Below are positions 9,450-18,980 of a stretch of 64,000 bases of DNA, one piece after another. The position numbers were made by a program, and so were the translations under genes. The first letter of the stretch is position 1. Each line of letters starts with the position of its first letter. Source of the stretch: Knoellia koreensis (GTDB taxonomy: Bacteria > Actinomycetota > Actinomycetes > Actinomycetales > Dermatophilaceae); contig NZ_JABEPQ010000003.1 of NCBI RefSeq assembly GCF_013041615.1, positions 62,001 to 126,000 on the forward strand. Reading direction: 5' to 3'. Below the pieces are notes generated by a model, which was not told where the DNA came from, did not search any database, and saw nothing but the letters and a program-made list of their open reading frames with translations.

Positions 9450-11501
9450 TCAGCTCCCGGCGGTCGCCATCTCGGGCACCGGCGCCTCACCGGTGTCGAC
9501 ATCGACCGCCGCACCGCGGAACTGCGCCTGGTAGAGCTCGGCGTAGGCACCGCCCCGGGCCAGCAGCTCCTCGTGCGACCCCTGCTCGACGATCGAGCCG
9601 TCACGCATCACGAGGATGACGTCGGCGTCGCGGATCGTTGACAGCCGGTGCGCGATGACGAAGCTCGTGCGGTCCTGCCGCAGCGCCGACATCGCCTGCT
9701 GCACCAGCAGCTCGGTGCGCGTGTCGACCGACGAGGTGGCCTCGTCGAGGATGAGCAGCGCGGGGTCGGACAGGAACGCCCGGGCGATGGTGATGAGCTG
9801 CTTCTCGCCCGCGCTGATGTTGCCACCCTCGGCGTCCAGCTTGGTGTCGTAACCGTCGGGCAGGGAGTGCACGAACCGGTCGACATAGGTGGCCTGCGCC
9901 GCCTCGAGGACCTGCTCGTCCGTCGCGTCCGGGTTGCCGTAGGCGATGTTCTCGCGGATCGTCCCGCCGAACAGCCACGTGTCCTGCAGGACCATTCCGA
10001 TCTCGCTGCGCAGGTCGTGTCGGCTCAGGTCGGTGATGTCGACCCCGTCGAGGGTGATGCGGCCGCCGTTCAGCTCGTAGAACCGCATGATGAGGTTGAC
10101 CAGGGTGGTCTTGCCCGCCCCGGTGGGCCCGACGATGGCGACGGTCTGGCCCGGCTCGACGGTGAGGTCGAGGTGCTCGATCAGTGGCTTGTCCGGGCTG
10201 TAGGAGAACGACACGTCCTCGAACTCGACGCGGCCGTGCGGATCCTCCAGGCGCACCGGGCTGGCGGCCTCAGGCTCCTGCTCGGGCGCGTCGAGCACCT
10301 CGAACACCCGCTCCGCGGAGGCAACACCGGACTGCAACAGGTTGGCCATCGACGCCACCTGGGTGAGCGGCTGGGTGAACTGACGCGAGTACTGGATGAA
10401 CGCCTGCACGTCACCGAGGCTCATCGAGCCGTTCGCCACCCGGAGACCACCGACGACGGCCACGATGACGTAGTTGAGGTTTCCGATGAACATCATCGTC
10501 GGCATGATGATGCCGCTGATGAACTGGGCGCCGAAGCCGGCCGAGAAGAGGTCGTCGTTCTTCGCCTTGAATGCGGCCCGCGACTCCTGCTGACGACCGA
10601 ACACCTTGACCAGCTGATGACCCGTGAACGTCTCCTCGACGATCGAGTTGAGCTCACCGGTGCTCTTCCACTGCTGGATGAAGTGCTTCTGCGACCGCTT
10701 GCCGATGGCGGCGGTGACGAACATCGTCACCGGGATCGTGACCAGCGCGATGAGCGCCAGCAGCGGCGAGATGTAGATCATCATCGCCACCATCGCCACC
10801 ACCGTGAGCAGCGAGTTGAGCATCTGGCTCAGGGTCTGCTGCATGCTCTGGGCGACGTTGTCGATGTCGTTGGTGACACGGGAGAGCAGCTCGCCGCGCG
10901 GCTGGTTGTCGAAGTACGGCAACGGCAGGCGGTTGAGCTTGTCCTCGACGTCGCGACGCAGGGTGAAGATGGTGCGGTTGACGGCGCCGGTGAGGATCCA
11001 TCCCATCGCCCACGACAGCAGGCTCGCCACGACGTAGATGGCGAGCACCCACAACAGCACCTGGCTCACCGCGCCGAAGTCGATGCCCTGGCCGGGCACC
11101 AGGTGGTCCATCTTCGCCACCATGTCGGCGAGCTGGTCCTGCCCGCGCGCCCGCAGGCCCTGAGCCAGCTGCTCGGCCGTGGTGCCTGCAGGCACCTGCC
11201 CACCGACGCTCTTGCCGATCACGCCGGCGAAGATCAGGTCGGTCGCCCGGCCGAGGATCTTCGGCCCGACGGCGTTGAGGGCCACGCTCGCCACGGCGAG
11301 CGCCAGCACGGCATACAGCTGGGTGCGCTCGGGGCGCAGCAGGCCGAGCAGTCGCTTCGCGGACGGCACGAAGTTCTGCGACTTCTCGGCCGGCACGCCC
11401 ACCCCGGCCATCGGGCCGTGCCGCTGCCCCGCCCGGGAGCCGGGCCCGCGGCGCGCCTCGGCGGCCTTCTCCTCCTCGGTCTTCACACCTTCGGCGCTCA
11501 T
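9450..11501 (-). CDS. Heterodimeric ABC exporter, subunit B
   Basis: A 683-residue half-transporter: a polar N-terminal 55 residues, six transmembrane helices, then an ATPase domain. Walker A is GPTGAGKTT (about 455), Walker B is LLILDEATSS with the catalytic Glu intact (about 579), but the signature reads NISAGEKQL instead of LSGGQ-type. The partner has the opposite pattern, as in heterodimers with one consensus and one degenerate ATP site such as TM287/288. The ATG at 11501 overlaps the partner's stop (ATGA) and is chosen over an in-frame codon at 11558 inside the partner gene. Probable multidrug or lipid exporter, under the adjacent TetR. Confidence 0.92.
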   Translation of the reverse strand: MSAEGVKTEEEKAAEARRGPGSRAGQRHGPMAGVGVPAEKSQNFVPSAKRLLGLLRPERTQLYAVLALAVASVALNAVGPKILGRATDLIFAGVIGKSVGGQVPAGTTAEQLAQGLRARGQDQLADMVAKMDHLVPGQGIDFGAVSQVLLWVLAIYVVASLLSWAMGWILTGAVNRTIFTLRRDVEDKLNRLPLPYFDNQPRGELLSRVTNDIDNVAQSMQQTLSQMLNSLLTVVAMVAMMIYISPLLALIALVTIPVTMFVTAAIGKRSQKHFIQQWKSTGELNSIVEETFTGHQLVKVFGRQQESRAAFKAKNDDLFSAGFGAQFISGIIMPTMMFIGNLNYVIVAVVGGLRVANGSMSLGDVQAFIQYSRQFTQPLTQVASMANLLQSGVASAERVFEVLDAPEQEPEAASPVRLEDPHGRVEFEDVSFSYSPDKPLIEHLDLTVEPGQTVAIVGPTGAGKTTLVNLIMRFYELNGGRITLDGVDITDLSRHDLRSEIGMVLQDTWLFGGTIRENIAYGNPDATDEQVLEAAQATYVDRFVHSLPDGYDTKLDAEGGNISAGEKQLITIARAFLSDPALLILDEATSSVDTRTELLVQQAMSALRQDRTSFVIAHRLSTIRDADVILVMRDGSIVEQGSHEELLARGGAYAELYQAQFRGAAVDVDTGEAPVPEMATAGS

Positions 11502-13234
11502 GCTGCCGCCTCCTCTGCACTGCGCTGCGACTCGACGATCTCGACGTACGTCGGACACGTCTCCAGCAGCTCGTCATGGGTTCCTGTGCCGACGACCTTC
11601 CCGTCGTCCAGCACGATGATCTGGTCGGCGTCGACGATCGTCGAAACTCGTTGCGCCACAACGATCACCGTCGCGTTGCGGGTCACTGGCCGCAGCGCTG
11701 CGCGCAGCCGCGCGTCGGTCGACAGGTCGAGCGCCGAGAAGCTGTCGTCGAACAGGTAGATCTCCGGCTTGGCCACCAACGCCCGTGCGATCGCGAGCCG
11801 CTGCCGCTGCCCGCCGGACACGTTGGTGCCACCCTGGGCGATCGGCGAGTCCAGCCCGTCGGGCATGGCCCGCACGAAGTCCTCGGCCTGTGCGATGCGC
11901 AGCGCCTCCCACAGGCCCTCGTCGGTGGCTTCCGCGTCGCCGTAACGCAGGTTCGAGGCCACCGTGCCGGTGAAGAGGTAGGGCTTCTGCGGCACGAGGC
12001 CGATCCGGTCCCAGACGTCCTCGAGCGCAGCGTCTCGCACGTCGACGCCGCCGATGCGCACCGCACCACCCGTCACGTCGTAGAGGCGCGGGATCAGCGA
12101 CAGCAGCGTCGACTTGCCCGCACCCGTGCTGCCGATGATCGCCGTCGTGCGACCCGGCTGCGCGACGAGTGAGACATCTTGCAACACAGGCACATCGGCA
12201 CCCGGGTAGGTGAACTCGACATGGTCGAGCGTGACCGCGTCCTCGGTGCTCGGCAGCGAGACCGGAGTGGACGGCTCGACCACGGTGGAGTCGGTGTCGA
12301 GCACCTCGACGATGCGTCCGGCGGACACAGTGGCCCGCGGGATCATCATCGACATGAAGGTCGCCATCATGACCGACATGAGGATCTGCATCAGGTAGCT
12401 CATGAACGCCGTCAGCTCGCCGATCTGCATCTGGCCGCTCTCGACCCGGTGCGACCCGAACCACAGCACCGCGACGGTCGAGGCGTTGAAGATCAGCATG
12501 ACGATGGGAAACACCATGGCCATGAGCCGGCCGACGGCCAGGGCGGTACCGGTGTACTGCGTGTTGGCCTCGGCGAACCGTGCCTCCTCGCGCTCCTCGC
12601 GCACGAAGGCCCGCACCACCCGGATGCCCGTGATCTGTTCGCGCAGAACGCGGTTCACCCAGTCAACCGATTCCTGCATGAGCCGGAACTGCGGGATCAT
12701 CTTGCGGATCACCAACGCCACCGACAGGGCCAGGAGCGGCACGGCCACGGCGACCAGCCACGACAGCCCCACGTCCTCGCGCAGCGCCATGATGATGCCG
12801 CCGACCATCATGATCGGAGCGGACACCATCATGGCCGCCCCCATGAACGTCACCGTCTGCACCTGCGTGACGTCGTTGGTGTTGCGCGAGATCAGCGTCG
12901 GCGCACCGAACCGGGACACCTCCTGGGCGGAGAAGTCACCGACGCGGGCAAAGATGCCGGCCCGCAGGTCACGACCGAGGCCGGCCGCCGCCTTGGCACC
13001 GAGGTAGGTCGCCGCGATGGTGGCGACGATCTGCACGAACGAGATGGCCAGCATCCAGCCACCGGTGCGCAGGATGTACCCGGTGTCGCCGCGAGCGACC
13101 CCCTGGTCGATGATGCGACCGTTGAGGCTGGGCAGGTAGAGCGAGGCGATCGTGCCGGCGAGCTGAAGCAGCACGAGCAGGGCGATGAGCCCGCGGTAGG
13201 GCCGCAGGTACTCGCGCAGGATCCGGATGAGCAC
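11498..13234 (-). CDS. Heterodimeric ABC exporter, subunit A
   Basis: A 578-residue half-transporter with six helices and a C-terminal ATPase. Walker A is GSTGAGKST (about 366), the signature NVSGGQRQRLAIARA is canonical (about 470), but Walker B reads IYLFDDSF: the catalytic Glu is Asp. Combined with the abnormal signature of subunit B, all defects fall in the same composite nucleotide site. The start is a GTG placed directly after the TAA of tetR with no gap, giving MLIRILREYLRPYRG, the normal beginning for this family. Confidence 0.92.
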   Translation of the reverse strand: MLIRILREYLRPYRGLIALLVLLQLAGTIASLYLPSLNGRIIDQGVARGDTGYILRTGGWMLAISFVQIVATIAATYLGAKAAAGLGRDLRAGIFARVGDFSAQEVSRFGAPTLISRNTNDVTQVQTVTFMGAAMMVSAPIMMVGGIIMALREDVGLSWLVAVAVPLLALSVALVIRKMIPQFRLMQESVDWVNRVLREQITGIRVVRAFVREEREEARFAEANTQYTGTALAVGRLMAMVFPIVMLIFNASTVAVLWFGSHRVESGQMQIGELTAFMSYLMQILMSVMMATFMSMMIPRATVSAGRIVEVLDTDSTVVEPSTPVSLPSTEDAVTLDHVEFTYPGADVPVLQDVSLVAQPGRTTAIIGSTGAGKSTLLSLIPRLYDVTGGAVRIGGVDVRDAALEDVWDRIGLVPQKPYLFTGTVASNLRYGDAEATDEGLWEALRIAQAEDFVRAMPDGLDSPIAQGGTNVSGGQRQRLAIARALVAKPEIYLFDDSFSALDLSTDARLRAALRPVTRNATVIVVAQRVSTIVDADQIIVLDDGKVVGTGTHDELLETCPTYVEIVESQRSAEEAAA

Positions 13235-13843
13235 TTACTTCTTCCCCCTCGGGTTGGACGGGTTCTTCAGGGCACCCTCGAGGAGGATGGCGACGAGCTC
13301 CTCCGCGCTGGCGTTGGTGCCCTCGAGCATCGGGTGGACGCTGGAGAGCGTGAGCATGCGCAGGTAGGCGAGGAAGTCCTTGGCCGGGATGCGCAGCTGC
13401 GAGGCGTCGGACCCGATCAGGTCGACGAACGCGGCGTCGAGCTCGGCCGAGGCCTCCTTGCGACGCCGCTCGGCTTCGGCGTGGTCGTGCCGCTGGAACG
13501 GCCGCCCGCTGGACTGGAGCACCACCATGAGGTTGAACAGCTCCTTGAGGTGGTCCTGCATGATGCCGACCGCCACGGCGAGCCGGTCACGCAGCGCGAG
13601 ACCGCGGTCGACCTCGCCGATCTCGACCACGAGCGCCTTGTTGTCGAGCACCTCCCGCAGGCACGCATGGACGATCTCCTCCTTGTTGTCGAAGACGCGG
13701 AAGATCGTCCCCTCGGCGATACCGGCCGCCTTGGCGATCTCCTTGGTGCTGACCGCCATTCCCTTCTCGCGCAACAGCGGCAGGGTGGCCGCGACGATCG
13801 AGGCCCGCCGGTCGGCGGGTGACATGGGGCGTGCGCGTGACAT
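13235..13843 (-). CDS. TetR-family repressor of the ABC exporter
   Basis: A 202-residue regulator. The helix-turn-helix is in the first 60 residues (VSTKEIAKAAGIAEGTIFRVF), followed by a helical ligand-binding domain without a nameable subfamily. It is the first gene of a three-gene unit with the two exporter genes. I take the ATG at 13843 because a -10 hexamer ends seven bases upstream, implying a leaderless message; an upstream in-frame codon at 13873 would lie inside the operator. Expected role: autorepression and derepression of the exporter when its ligand binds. Confidence 0.93.
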   Translation of the reverse strand: MSRARPMSPADRRASIVAATLPLLREKGMAVSTKEIAKAAGIAEGTIFRVFDNKEEIVHACLREVLDNKALVVEIGEVDRGLALRDRLAVAVGIMQDHLKELFNLMVVLQSSGRPFQRHDHAEAERRRKEASAELDAAFVDLIGSDASQLRIPAKDFLAYLRMLTLSSVHPMLEGTNASAEELVAILLEGALKNPSNPRGKK

Positions 13844-13850
13844 GCCCTCA

Positions 13851-13879
13851 AGATTAAGTGAGTGAGCACTCACTCACAA
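13851..13879 (-). promoter_or_regulatory. Promoter with TetR-type operator in the spacer
   Basis: On the minus strand TTGTGA (13879-13874), a 17-bp spacer and TAATCT (13856-13851) form the promoter of the tetR-exporter operon. The perfect palindrome GTGAGTG-AG-CACTCAC (13858-13873) sits wholly within the spacer, an ideal place for a repressor to block RNA polymerase. The -10 lies seven bases before the tetR ATG. Confidence 0.75.
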
Positions 13880-14009
13880 ACGGGTTTTCGACGTGCGCAA
13901 ATGCGCCCCGAGATGACATCCGTCCTGCCCGTCACTCACTCGCCGCCTGCCCGGGAGCGCGCCCACAGCGGGGTATGCCGCCGGCGGCCGAGCGCGCGCG
14001 GGTGGACTC

Positions 14010-15509
14010 TCAGACGAGGAAGCCGTCGGCCACGAGGGCACGCAACAGGGGCACCAGCTCGGCGCGCAGCGACTCCTCGTCGACCTCGAGGATCGACCCG
14101 ATCGCGGTCACTGCGGCCGCCGCCGGGAGCGACCCGTCGCAGACGCTCGCCAGCGCCGCCCCAGCCGTGCCGACCCGCACCACCCGACGCAAGCCACCAC
14201 CCTGGCGCAGCAGGATCACCTGCGGGTCCGCCTCACCCGGACGCCCGTGGCGCTCCTCGGTCACGTCGTCGGCGAGGCTCCACGCGACCGAGAGCAGCTC
14301 GTCGTCGGTGTGCTCGGCCAGCCACGTCCGCGCGCGCAGGCCGGCCAGCACCGCCGGGCCCATGGGCGTCTGCACCGGCCCGGAGGCCTCGGACAGGTCG
14401 AGGAACGGCTCGCGCTCCCCCACCGGCTTCTGCAACGTGATGACGCCGAAGCCGATGGCGCTCACCCCGCGGGAGGCGAAGTCGTCGAGCCACGCGGCAT
14501 ACATCGTCGCGAACTCCCTTGTGGCACTGTGGTGCCCACCATCGCGAGCCCACGTCTCGGCATACTGTGCCGGGTCCTGCACCTCGCGCTGCACGACCCA
14601 CGCATCGAGCCCTGAGCCGGCCACCCACTCGCTCACGCGGTCGCGCCAGTCGGCGTCGCCCACGACCTCCCAGTTGCCGAGGAACTGGGCAATGCCGCCG
14701 GGTTCGAGGTGCTCACCGATCGACCGCACCAGGTCGGCGACGAGGGCGTCGCCCGCCTGCCCGCCGTCGCGGTACTCGAAGAGCGGGACCTCGGGCGAGC
14801 GCGGAGTGATGACGAACGGGGGGTTGCTCACGATGAGCTGGAACTGTTGTCCCGCAACGGGTTCCAGCATCGAACCCTGCAACAGCTCCCAGTCCGACCC
14901 GTTCAGCTCGGCGTTGAACGCGGCATACGCGAGCGCCCGCTCGGAGATGTCGGTCGCCGTGACGGACGACGCGTGGCTGGCGAGGTGGAGGGCCTGCACG
15001 CCACACCCGGTGCCCACGTCGAGGGCGCGCTCGACGCGGGGCCGCGGCGTCCACGACGCGAGGGTCGTGGAGGCGCCGCCGATGCCGAGGACGTGGTCGG
15101 GCGAGAGGGGCGCGCGGGTCGCGAGCTCGGACAGGTCGGAGGCGACCCACCACTGGTGGTCCTCGTCGGCATACGGCCGCAGGTCGCACGTCGCGACCAC
15201 CCCCGGCCCCTCCTGACGCACGAGACCGAGCCGCCCGGCACCCTCGACCCCCAGCTCCGGCAGCGCGGTGGCCGCCTCGCTCGCGTCGACCGGGTCACCG
15301 AGGGTGAAGAGGCGCACGAGCGTCGCGAGCGGCGTGCCCGCGGATGCCGTGACACGTTGCGCCGGAAGGACCTGCTCGCGTCCCAGGGCCGCGGAGGCGA
15401 GCGGGCCGAGCAGCTCCTCGACGGAGTCGACGGTGTATGCCGCGCGCTCCAGGTCGGCGCGCAGGCGCGCCACGAGCGCGGGTTCGGCGCTGGGAACCGA
15501 CAGGCTCAT
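14010..15509 (-). CDS. Class I SAM-dependent methyltransferase, DUF7059-type
   Basis: A 499-residue protein. The first 110 or so residues look like a helical, winged-helix-like module; the methyltransferase core follows, with motif I ALDVGTGCGVQALHLA (about 162-177) and NPPF (about 229-232), the signature of N-directed methyltransferases of the HemK/RsmC/TrmN6 type; then a further 180 residues. This layout matches the actinobacterial group labelled DUF7059 domain-containing methyltransferase. The target is not known; NPPF enzymes modify protein Gln or the exocyclic N of bases. The start at 15509 lies 10 bp after the AIM24 stop, so the two are likely co-transcribed. Confidence 0.85.
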   Translation of the reverse strand: MSLSVPSAEPALVARLRADLERAAYTVDSVEELLGPLASAALGREQVLPAQRVTASAGTPLATLVRLFTLGDPVDASEAATALPELGVEGAGRLGLVRQEGPGVVATCDLRPYADEDHQWWVASDLSELATRAPLSPDHVLGIGGASTTLASWTPRPRVERALDVGTGCGVQALHLASHASSVTATDISERALAYAAFNAELNGSDWELLQGSMLEPVAGQQFQLIVSNPPFVITPRSPEVPLFEYRDGGQAGDALVADLVRSIGEHLEPGGIAQFLGNWEVVGDADWRDRVSEWVAGSGLDAWVVQREVQDPAQYAETWARDGGHHSATREFATMYAAWLDDFASRGVSAIGFGVITLQKPVGEREPFLDLSEASGPVQTPMGPAVLAGLRARTWLAEHTDDELLSVAWSLADDVTEERHGRPGEADPQVILLRQGGGLRRVVRVGTAGAALASVCDGSLPAAAAVTAIGSILEVDEESLRAELVPLLRALVADGFLV

Positions 15510-15519
15510 CGGGGCCCGG

Positions 15520-16230
15520 TCACCCGTCGAGGAGCCCGCCGAGGTTGAAACCGCCGCCGCCCCCACCCTGTGTCTGCGCCGGCGTCCACTCGCTCGGCTG
15601 GACGATGACGAAGCCGGGGCCGTGGAAGGCGTACTGGAACGCCTCGCCGGTGCCCCCACGCAGCATCGACTTCATGTTCATGCTGGAGACGACCTGTGGC
15701 ACGAGGTTCGCCGACCAGCCGACGCACGCCTGCACGTCGACATAGGTCGGCTGGTGGCTGCAGTCGAGGACGACCGGCTGCCCGACGGTGTGGATCGCGA
15801 CGGTGCCGGTGCCCTGGAGCATGGTGTTGAACAGGCCGCCGCTCATCATGCCCGCGCCCTGCACCCGCCGGATGTCCCACTCGATGCTGGAGTCGAACGC
15901 CAGCAGGTTGCGCGCGTTGATCGACAGCGCGTCACCGGCCAGGTCGACGAGGTAGACGAACCCGGCATCGGTCGCGAAGAACACGTCGCCCTCGCCCGAG
16001 ACGCGCATCAGCGCGACGTCCTCGCCGGTGACGACCTTCTTGAACAGCTTGCCGACCGACCCGGCCTTCTCGTGGTCGAACCGGATCTGCCCCTGGAACG
16101 CCACCATCGCGCCCTTGACGGCCAGCACGTCGCCGCCGAGGTGGACGCGCAGCATCTGCGGGTTCTGCAGCGCGAACCGCTGCGTCACCTCGACCTCGAG
16201 GTTGGACTGCTCGAACAACGGACTCTGCAT
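15520..16230 (-). CDS. AIM24 family protein
   Basis: A 236-residue all-beta protein of the AIM24/DUF124 family: repeated hydrophobic strands, FVYLVDLAGDALSINARNLLAFD, the internal GTGTVAIHTVGQPVVLD strand, and a Gly-rich C-terminus (GGGGGGFNLGGL). AIM24 proteins form beta-solenoid or trimeric folds; the bacterial role is unclear. The ATG at 16230 (MQSPLFEQSNLEVE) is chosen because the family alignment starts at the strand just after it. It is followed closely by the methyltransferase gene. Confidence 0.82.
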   Translation of the reverse strand: MQSPLFEQSNLEVEVTQRFALQNPQMLRVHLGGDVLAVKGAMVAFQGQIRFDHEKAGSVGKLFKKVVTGEDVALMRVSGEGDVFFATDAGFVYLVDLAGDALSINARNLLAFDSSIEWDIRRVQGAGMMSGGLFNTMLQGTGTVAIHTVGQPVVLDCSHQPTYVDVQACVGWSANLVPQVVSSMNMKSMLRGGTGEAFQYAFHGPGFVIVQPSEWTPAQTQGGGGGGFNLGGLLDG

Positions 16231-16270
16231 GCCGCCAGCGTAGGCCCAAGGCAGGGCGACATCCCACGCG

Positions 16271-16308
16271 CGAGGGCCCGCGCACCTTGGCTGGTGCACG
16301 GGCCCTCG
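16271..16308 (-). terminator. Terminator of hppA
   Basis: Two 16-nt arms (16271-16286 and 16293-16308) pair with a single mismatch around the loop TTGGCT. It lies 34 bp downstream of the hppA stop. A copy of the repeated word follows at 16311-16324. Confidence 0.8.
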
Positions 16309-16341
16309 TGGGTATGCCGCGTGGTTGCGCGGGCGGTCGGC

Positions 16342-18807
16342 CTACCGCTGGGTGGGCCGTACCTCCTCGACCTCGATGACCTCGACCTCCTCGACGACGA
16401 CGGTGTCGTCACGGTCGACCGCACCCGAGTCGGGTGCGGAGGCACCGAGCGGCGTGGCGCCCTCGCCGTCGTCGTCGCCACCGATGGCCAGGTCGCGCGA
16501 CTTGGAGACGGCCACGGCCGCGACCACGATGACCAGCGCGGCGGCGGCGATGCCGTAGCGGATGGCCTTGTTCTCGTCGGGCCCGATCGACAGGGTCACG
16601 ATGGCCGGGGCGATGAGCACCGACACGAGGTTCATGACCTTGATGAGCGGGTTGATGGCGGGGCCGGCGGTGTCCTTGAACGGGTCACCGACGGTGTCAC
16701 CGATGACGGTCGCGGCGTGGGCGTCGGTGCCCTTGCCGCCGTGGGTGCCGTCCTCGACGATCTTCTTCGCGTTGTCCCACGCACCACCGGAGTTGGCGAG
16801 GAACACGGCCATCAGCGCGCCGGAGCCGATCGCGCCGGCGAGGAAGCCGGCGAGCGGGCCGATGCCGAGACCGAAGCCGACGGCCACCGGCGTGAGTGCC
16901 GCCAGCAGACCCGGCGTCGCGAGCTCACGCAGCGAGTCCTTGGTGCAGATGTCGACGACACGGCCGTACTCGGGGCGTGCGGTGCCCTCCATGATCCCGG
17001 GGATCTCGCGGAACTGGCGACGCACCTCGAAGACGATCGCGCCCGCGGCCCGGGTCACGGCGTTGATCGCCAGACCGGAGAAGAGGAACACGACCGAGGC
17101 ACCCAGCAGCACGCCGACGAGCACACTCGGCGTGACGATCTGCAGGTCGAAGCTCGTGGCGAGCTGCTTCTGGATCCGCTCGATCTCGGCCTGGCCGATG
17201 GCGCCGGTCTGCGCCTGCTGCTGGAGTCCGTCGATGATCGGGTTGAGCTTGGCCTTCCAGGCGTCGGAGTAGGACCCGAACAGGGCGGTCGCGGCGAGCA
17301 CGGCCGTCGCGATCGCGATGCCCTTGGTGATGGCCTTGGTGGTGTTGCCGACCGCGTCGAGGTCGGTGAGGATCTGCGCGCCCTCCTCGTCGACGTCGCC
17401 CGACATCTCGGCGATGCCCTGCGCGTTGTCGGAGACCGGCCCGAAGGTGTCCATGGCCACGATGACGCCCACCGTCGTCAGCAGGCCACAGCCGGCCAGC
17501 GCGATGAGGAACAGCGACAGCACGACCGACCCGCCACCGAGCAGGAACGCCAGGTAGACGGCGCCACCGATGATGACGGCGGTGTAGACGGCCGACTCGA
17601 AGCCGACACCGATGCCGGACAGGACCACAGTGGCCGGACCGGTCAGCGACGTGCGGGCCACGTCGCGCGTGGGCCGCTTGTCGGTGCCGGTGAAGTAGCC
17701 GGTGAGCCACAGGATGATCGCGGCCAGGACGATGCCGATGACGACGGCAGCGATGGCGATCCAGCGCGGGTTGCCGTCGAGACCGGCGATGGTCTGGTCC
17801 TCGACGCCGAGGCCGCCGAAGGTGTCGGGCAGGTAGAGCCACGCAGCGACGCCCGAGAGCACGGCCGCGATGGCGGCCGAGATGTAGAAGCCCCGGTTGA
17901 TGGCGGACAGGGCGTTCTCGCCCGGCTTGACCCGGGTGATGAACACACCGAGCAACGCGGTGACCGCGCCGATCGCCGGAACGATGAGCGGGAAGACGAG
18001 GCCGTAGGTGCCGAGGGCCGCGGAGCCGAGGATGAGCGCGGCGACGAGCATCACGGCATACGACTCGAAGAGGTCGGCGGCCATGCCGGCGCAGTCACCC
18101 ACGTTGTCGCCCACGTTGTCAGCGATGGTCGCCGCGTTGCGCGGGTCGTCCTCGGGGATGCCCGCCTCGACCTTGCCGACGAGGTCGGCGCCCACGTCGG
18201 CGGCCTTGGTGAAGATGCCGCCGCCGACCCGCATGAACATCGCGAGCAGCGCGGCACCGAAGCCGAAGCCCTCCAGCACCTTGGGCGCGTCACCCTTGTA
18301 GATGAGCACTACGACCGCGGCACCGAGCAGGCCCAGGCCCACGGTGGCCATGCCGACGGTGCCGCCGGTGCGGAACGCGATCCGCATACCGCCGTCGCGG
18401 TCACCCTCGCGGGCAGCGGAGGCGACACGCACGTTGGCCTTCACCGCCAGGCTCATGCCGAGGTAGCCGATCGCCGCCGAGAACAGGGCGCCCACCACGA
18501 AGAAGCCGGAGCGGCCCCACCGGATGCCGGTGGTGTCGGCCGGAAGCAGCAGCAGGAGGAAGAAGACCAGCACCACGAAGATGCCGAGCGTCTTGAACTG
18601 CCGGGCGAGGTAGGCCTGCGCCCCTTCCTCCACTGCGGCGCCGATCTCCTGCATCTTCTCGGTGCCGGCGTCGTGCTTGAGCACCTGCTGGCGGAAGAAC
18701 ACACCCATGACGAGCGCGATGACCGCGATCACGGCCACCACGATCACCAGGGTGAGATTGGAGCCTTCCAGCGGGATATCGCTGGCGGCTGGCGCAACGC
18801 GCAACAT
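16342..18807 (-). CDS. hppA: K+-independent H+-translocating pyrophosphatase
   Basis: An 821-residue membrane pyrophosphatase that pumps H+ with the energy of PPi hydrolysis. About 16 helices; the PPi-binding loops are visible as DVGADLVGKVE and GIPEDDPRNAATIADNVGDN (about 205-240), with matching acidic loops at the C-terminal half (GDTVGDPFKDTAGPA). The position that distinguishes subfamilies reads GNTTKA (about 484), with Lys rather than Ala, which marks the K+-independent class. The ATG has AGGAGG seven to eight bases upstream. It is monocistronic with its own terminator, and two Crp-like boxes lie 84-130 bp upstream. Confidence 0.97.
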   Translation of the reverse strand: MLRVAPAASDIPLEGSNLTLVIVVAVIAVIALVMGVFFRQQVLKHDAGTEKMQEIGAAVEEGAQAYLARQFKTLGIFVVLVFFLLLLLPADTTGIRWGRSGFFVVGALFSAAIGYLGMSLAVKANVRVASAAREGDRDGGMRIAFRTGGTVGMATVGLGLLGAAVVVLIYKGDAPKVLEGFGFGAALLAMFMRVGGGIFTKAADVGADLVGKVEAGIPEDDPRNAATIADNVGDNVGDCAGMAADLFESYAVMLVAALILGSAALGTYGLVFPLIVPAIGAVTALLGVFITRVKPGENALSAINRGFYISAAIAAVLSGVAAWLYLPDTFGGLGVEDQTIAGLDGNPRWIAIAAVVIGIVLAAIILWLTGYFTGTDKRPTRDVARTSLTGPATVVLSGIGVGFESAVYTAVIIGGAVYLAFLLGGGSVVLSLFLIALAGCGLLTTVGVIVAMDTFGPVSDNAQGIAEMSGDVDEEGAQILTDLDAVGNTTKAITKGIAIATAVLAATALFGSYSDAWKAKLNPIIDGLQQQAQTGAIGQAEIERIQKQLATSFDLQIVTPSVLVGVLLGASVVFLFSGLAINAVTRAAGAIVFEVRRQFREIPGIMEGTARPEYGRVVDICTKDSLRELATPGLLAALTPVAVGFGLGIGPLAGFLAGAIGSGALMAVFLANSGGAWDNAKKIVEDGTHGGKGTDAHAATVIGDTVGDPFKDTAGPAINPLIKVMNLVSVLIAPAIVTLSIGPDENKAIRYGIAAAALVIVVAAVAVSKSRDLAIGGDDDGEGATPLGASAPDSGAVDRDDTVVVEEVEVIEVEEVRPTQR

Positions 18808-18890
18808 TCCATCCTCCTCGATGGGAACCTAGGAAAACCGCCCACGGGCACACGCGACCGTGCGCCGCACGAGGGGACGATGCTGGCGAG

Positions 18891-18937
18891 GGTAATGCAC
18901 GTCACACCGATATGCGTCGCGGGTGAGCATCGTCACA
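18891..18937 (-). promoter_or_regulatory. Two Crp-family-like boxes upstream of hppA
   Basis: GGTAA-TGCACG-TCACA (18891-18906) and GGTGA-GCATCG-TCACA (18922-18937) both resemble the TGTGA-N6-TCACA operator of the Crp family. They begin exactly 31 bp apart, about three helical turns, and lie between the STAS gene and hppA, 84-130 bp before the hppA ATG. Confidence 0.5.
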
Positions 18938-18980
18938 GCGAATTGCCGCCGAATCCCCGGTGGCTGGCGACCGGCCGCCG

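Noticed and set aside
9648-11759. 703-codon open frame on the plus strand
   Set aside because: Antisense shadow of the ABC exporter genes; no family features.
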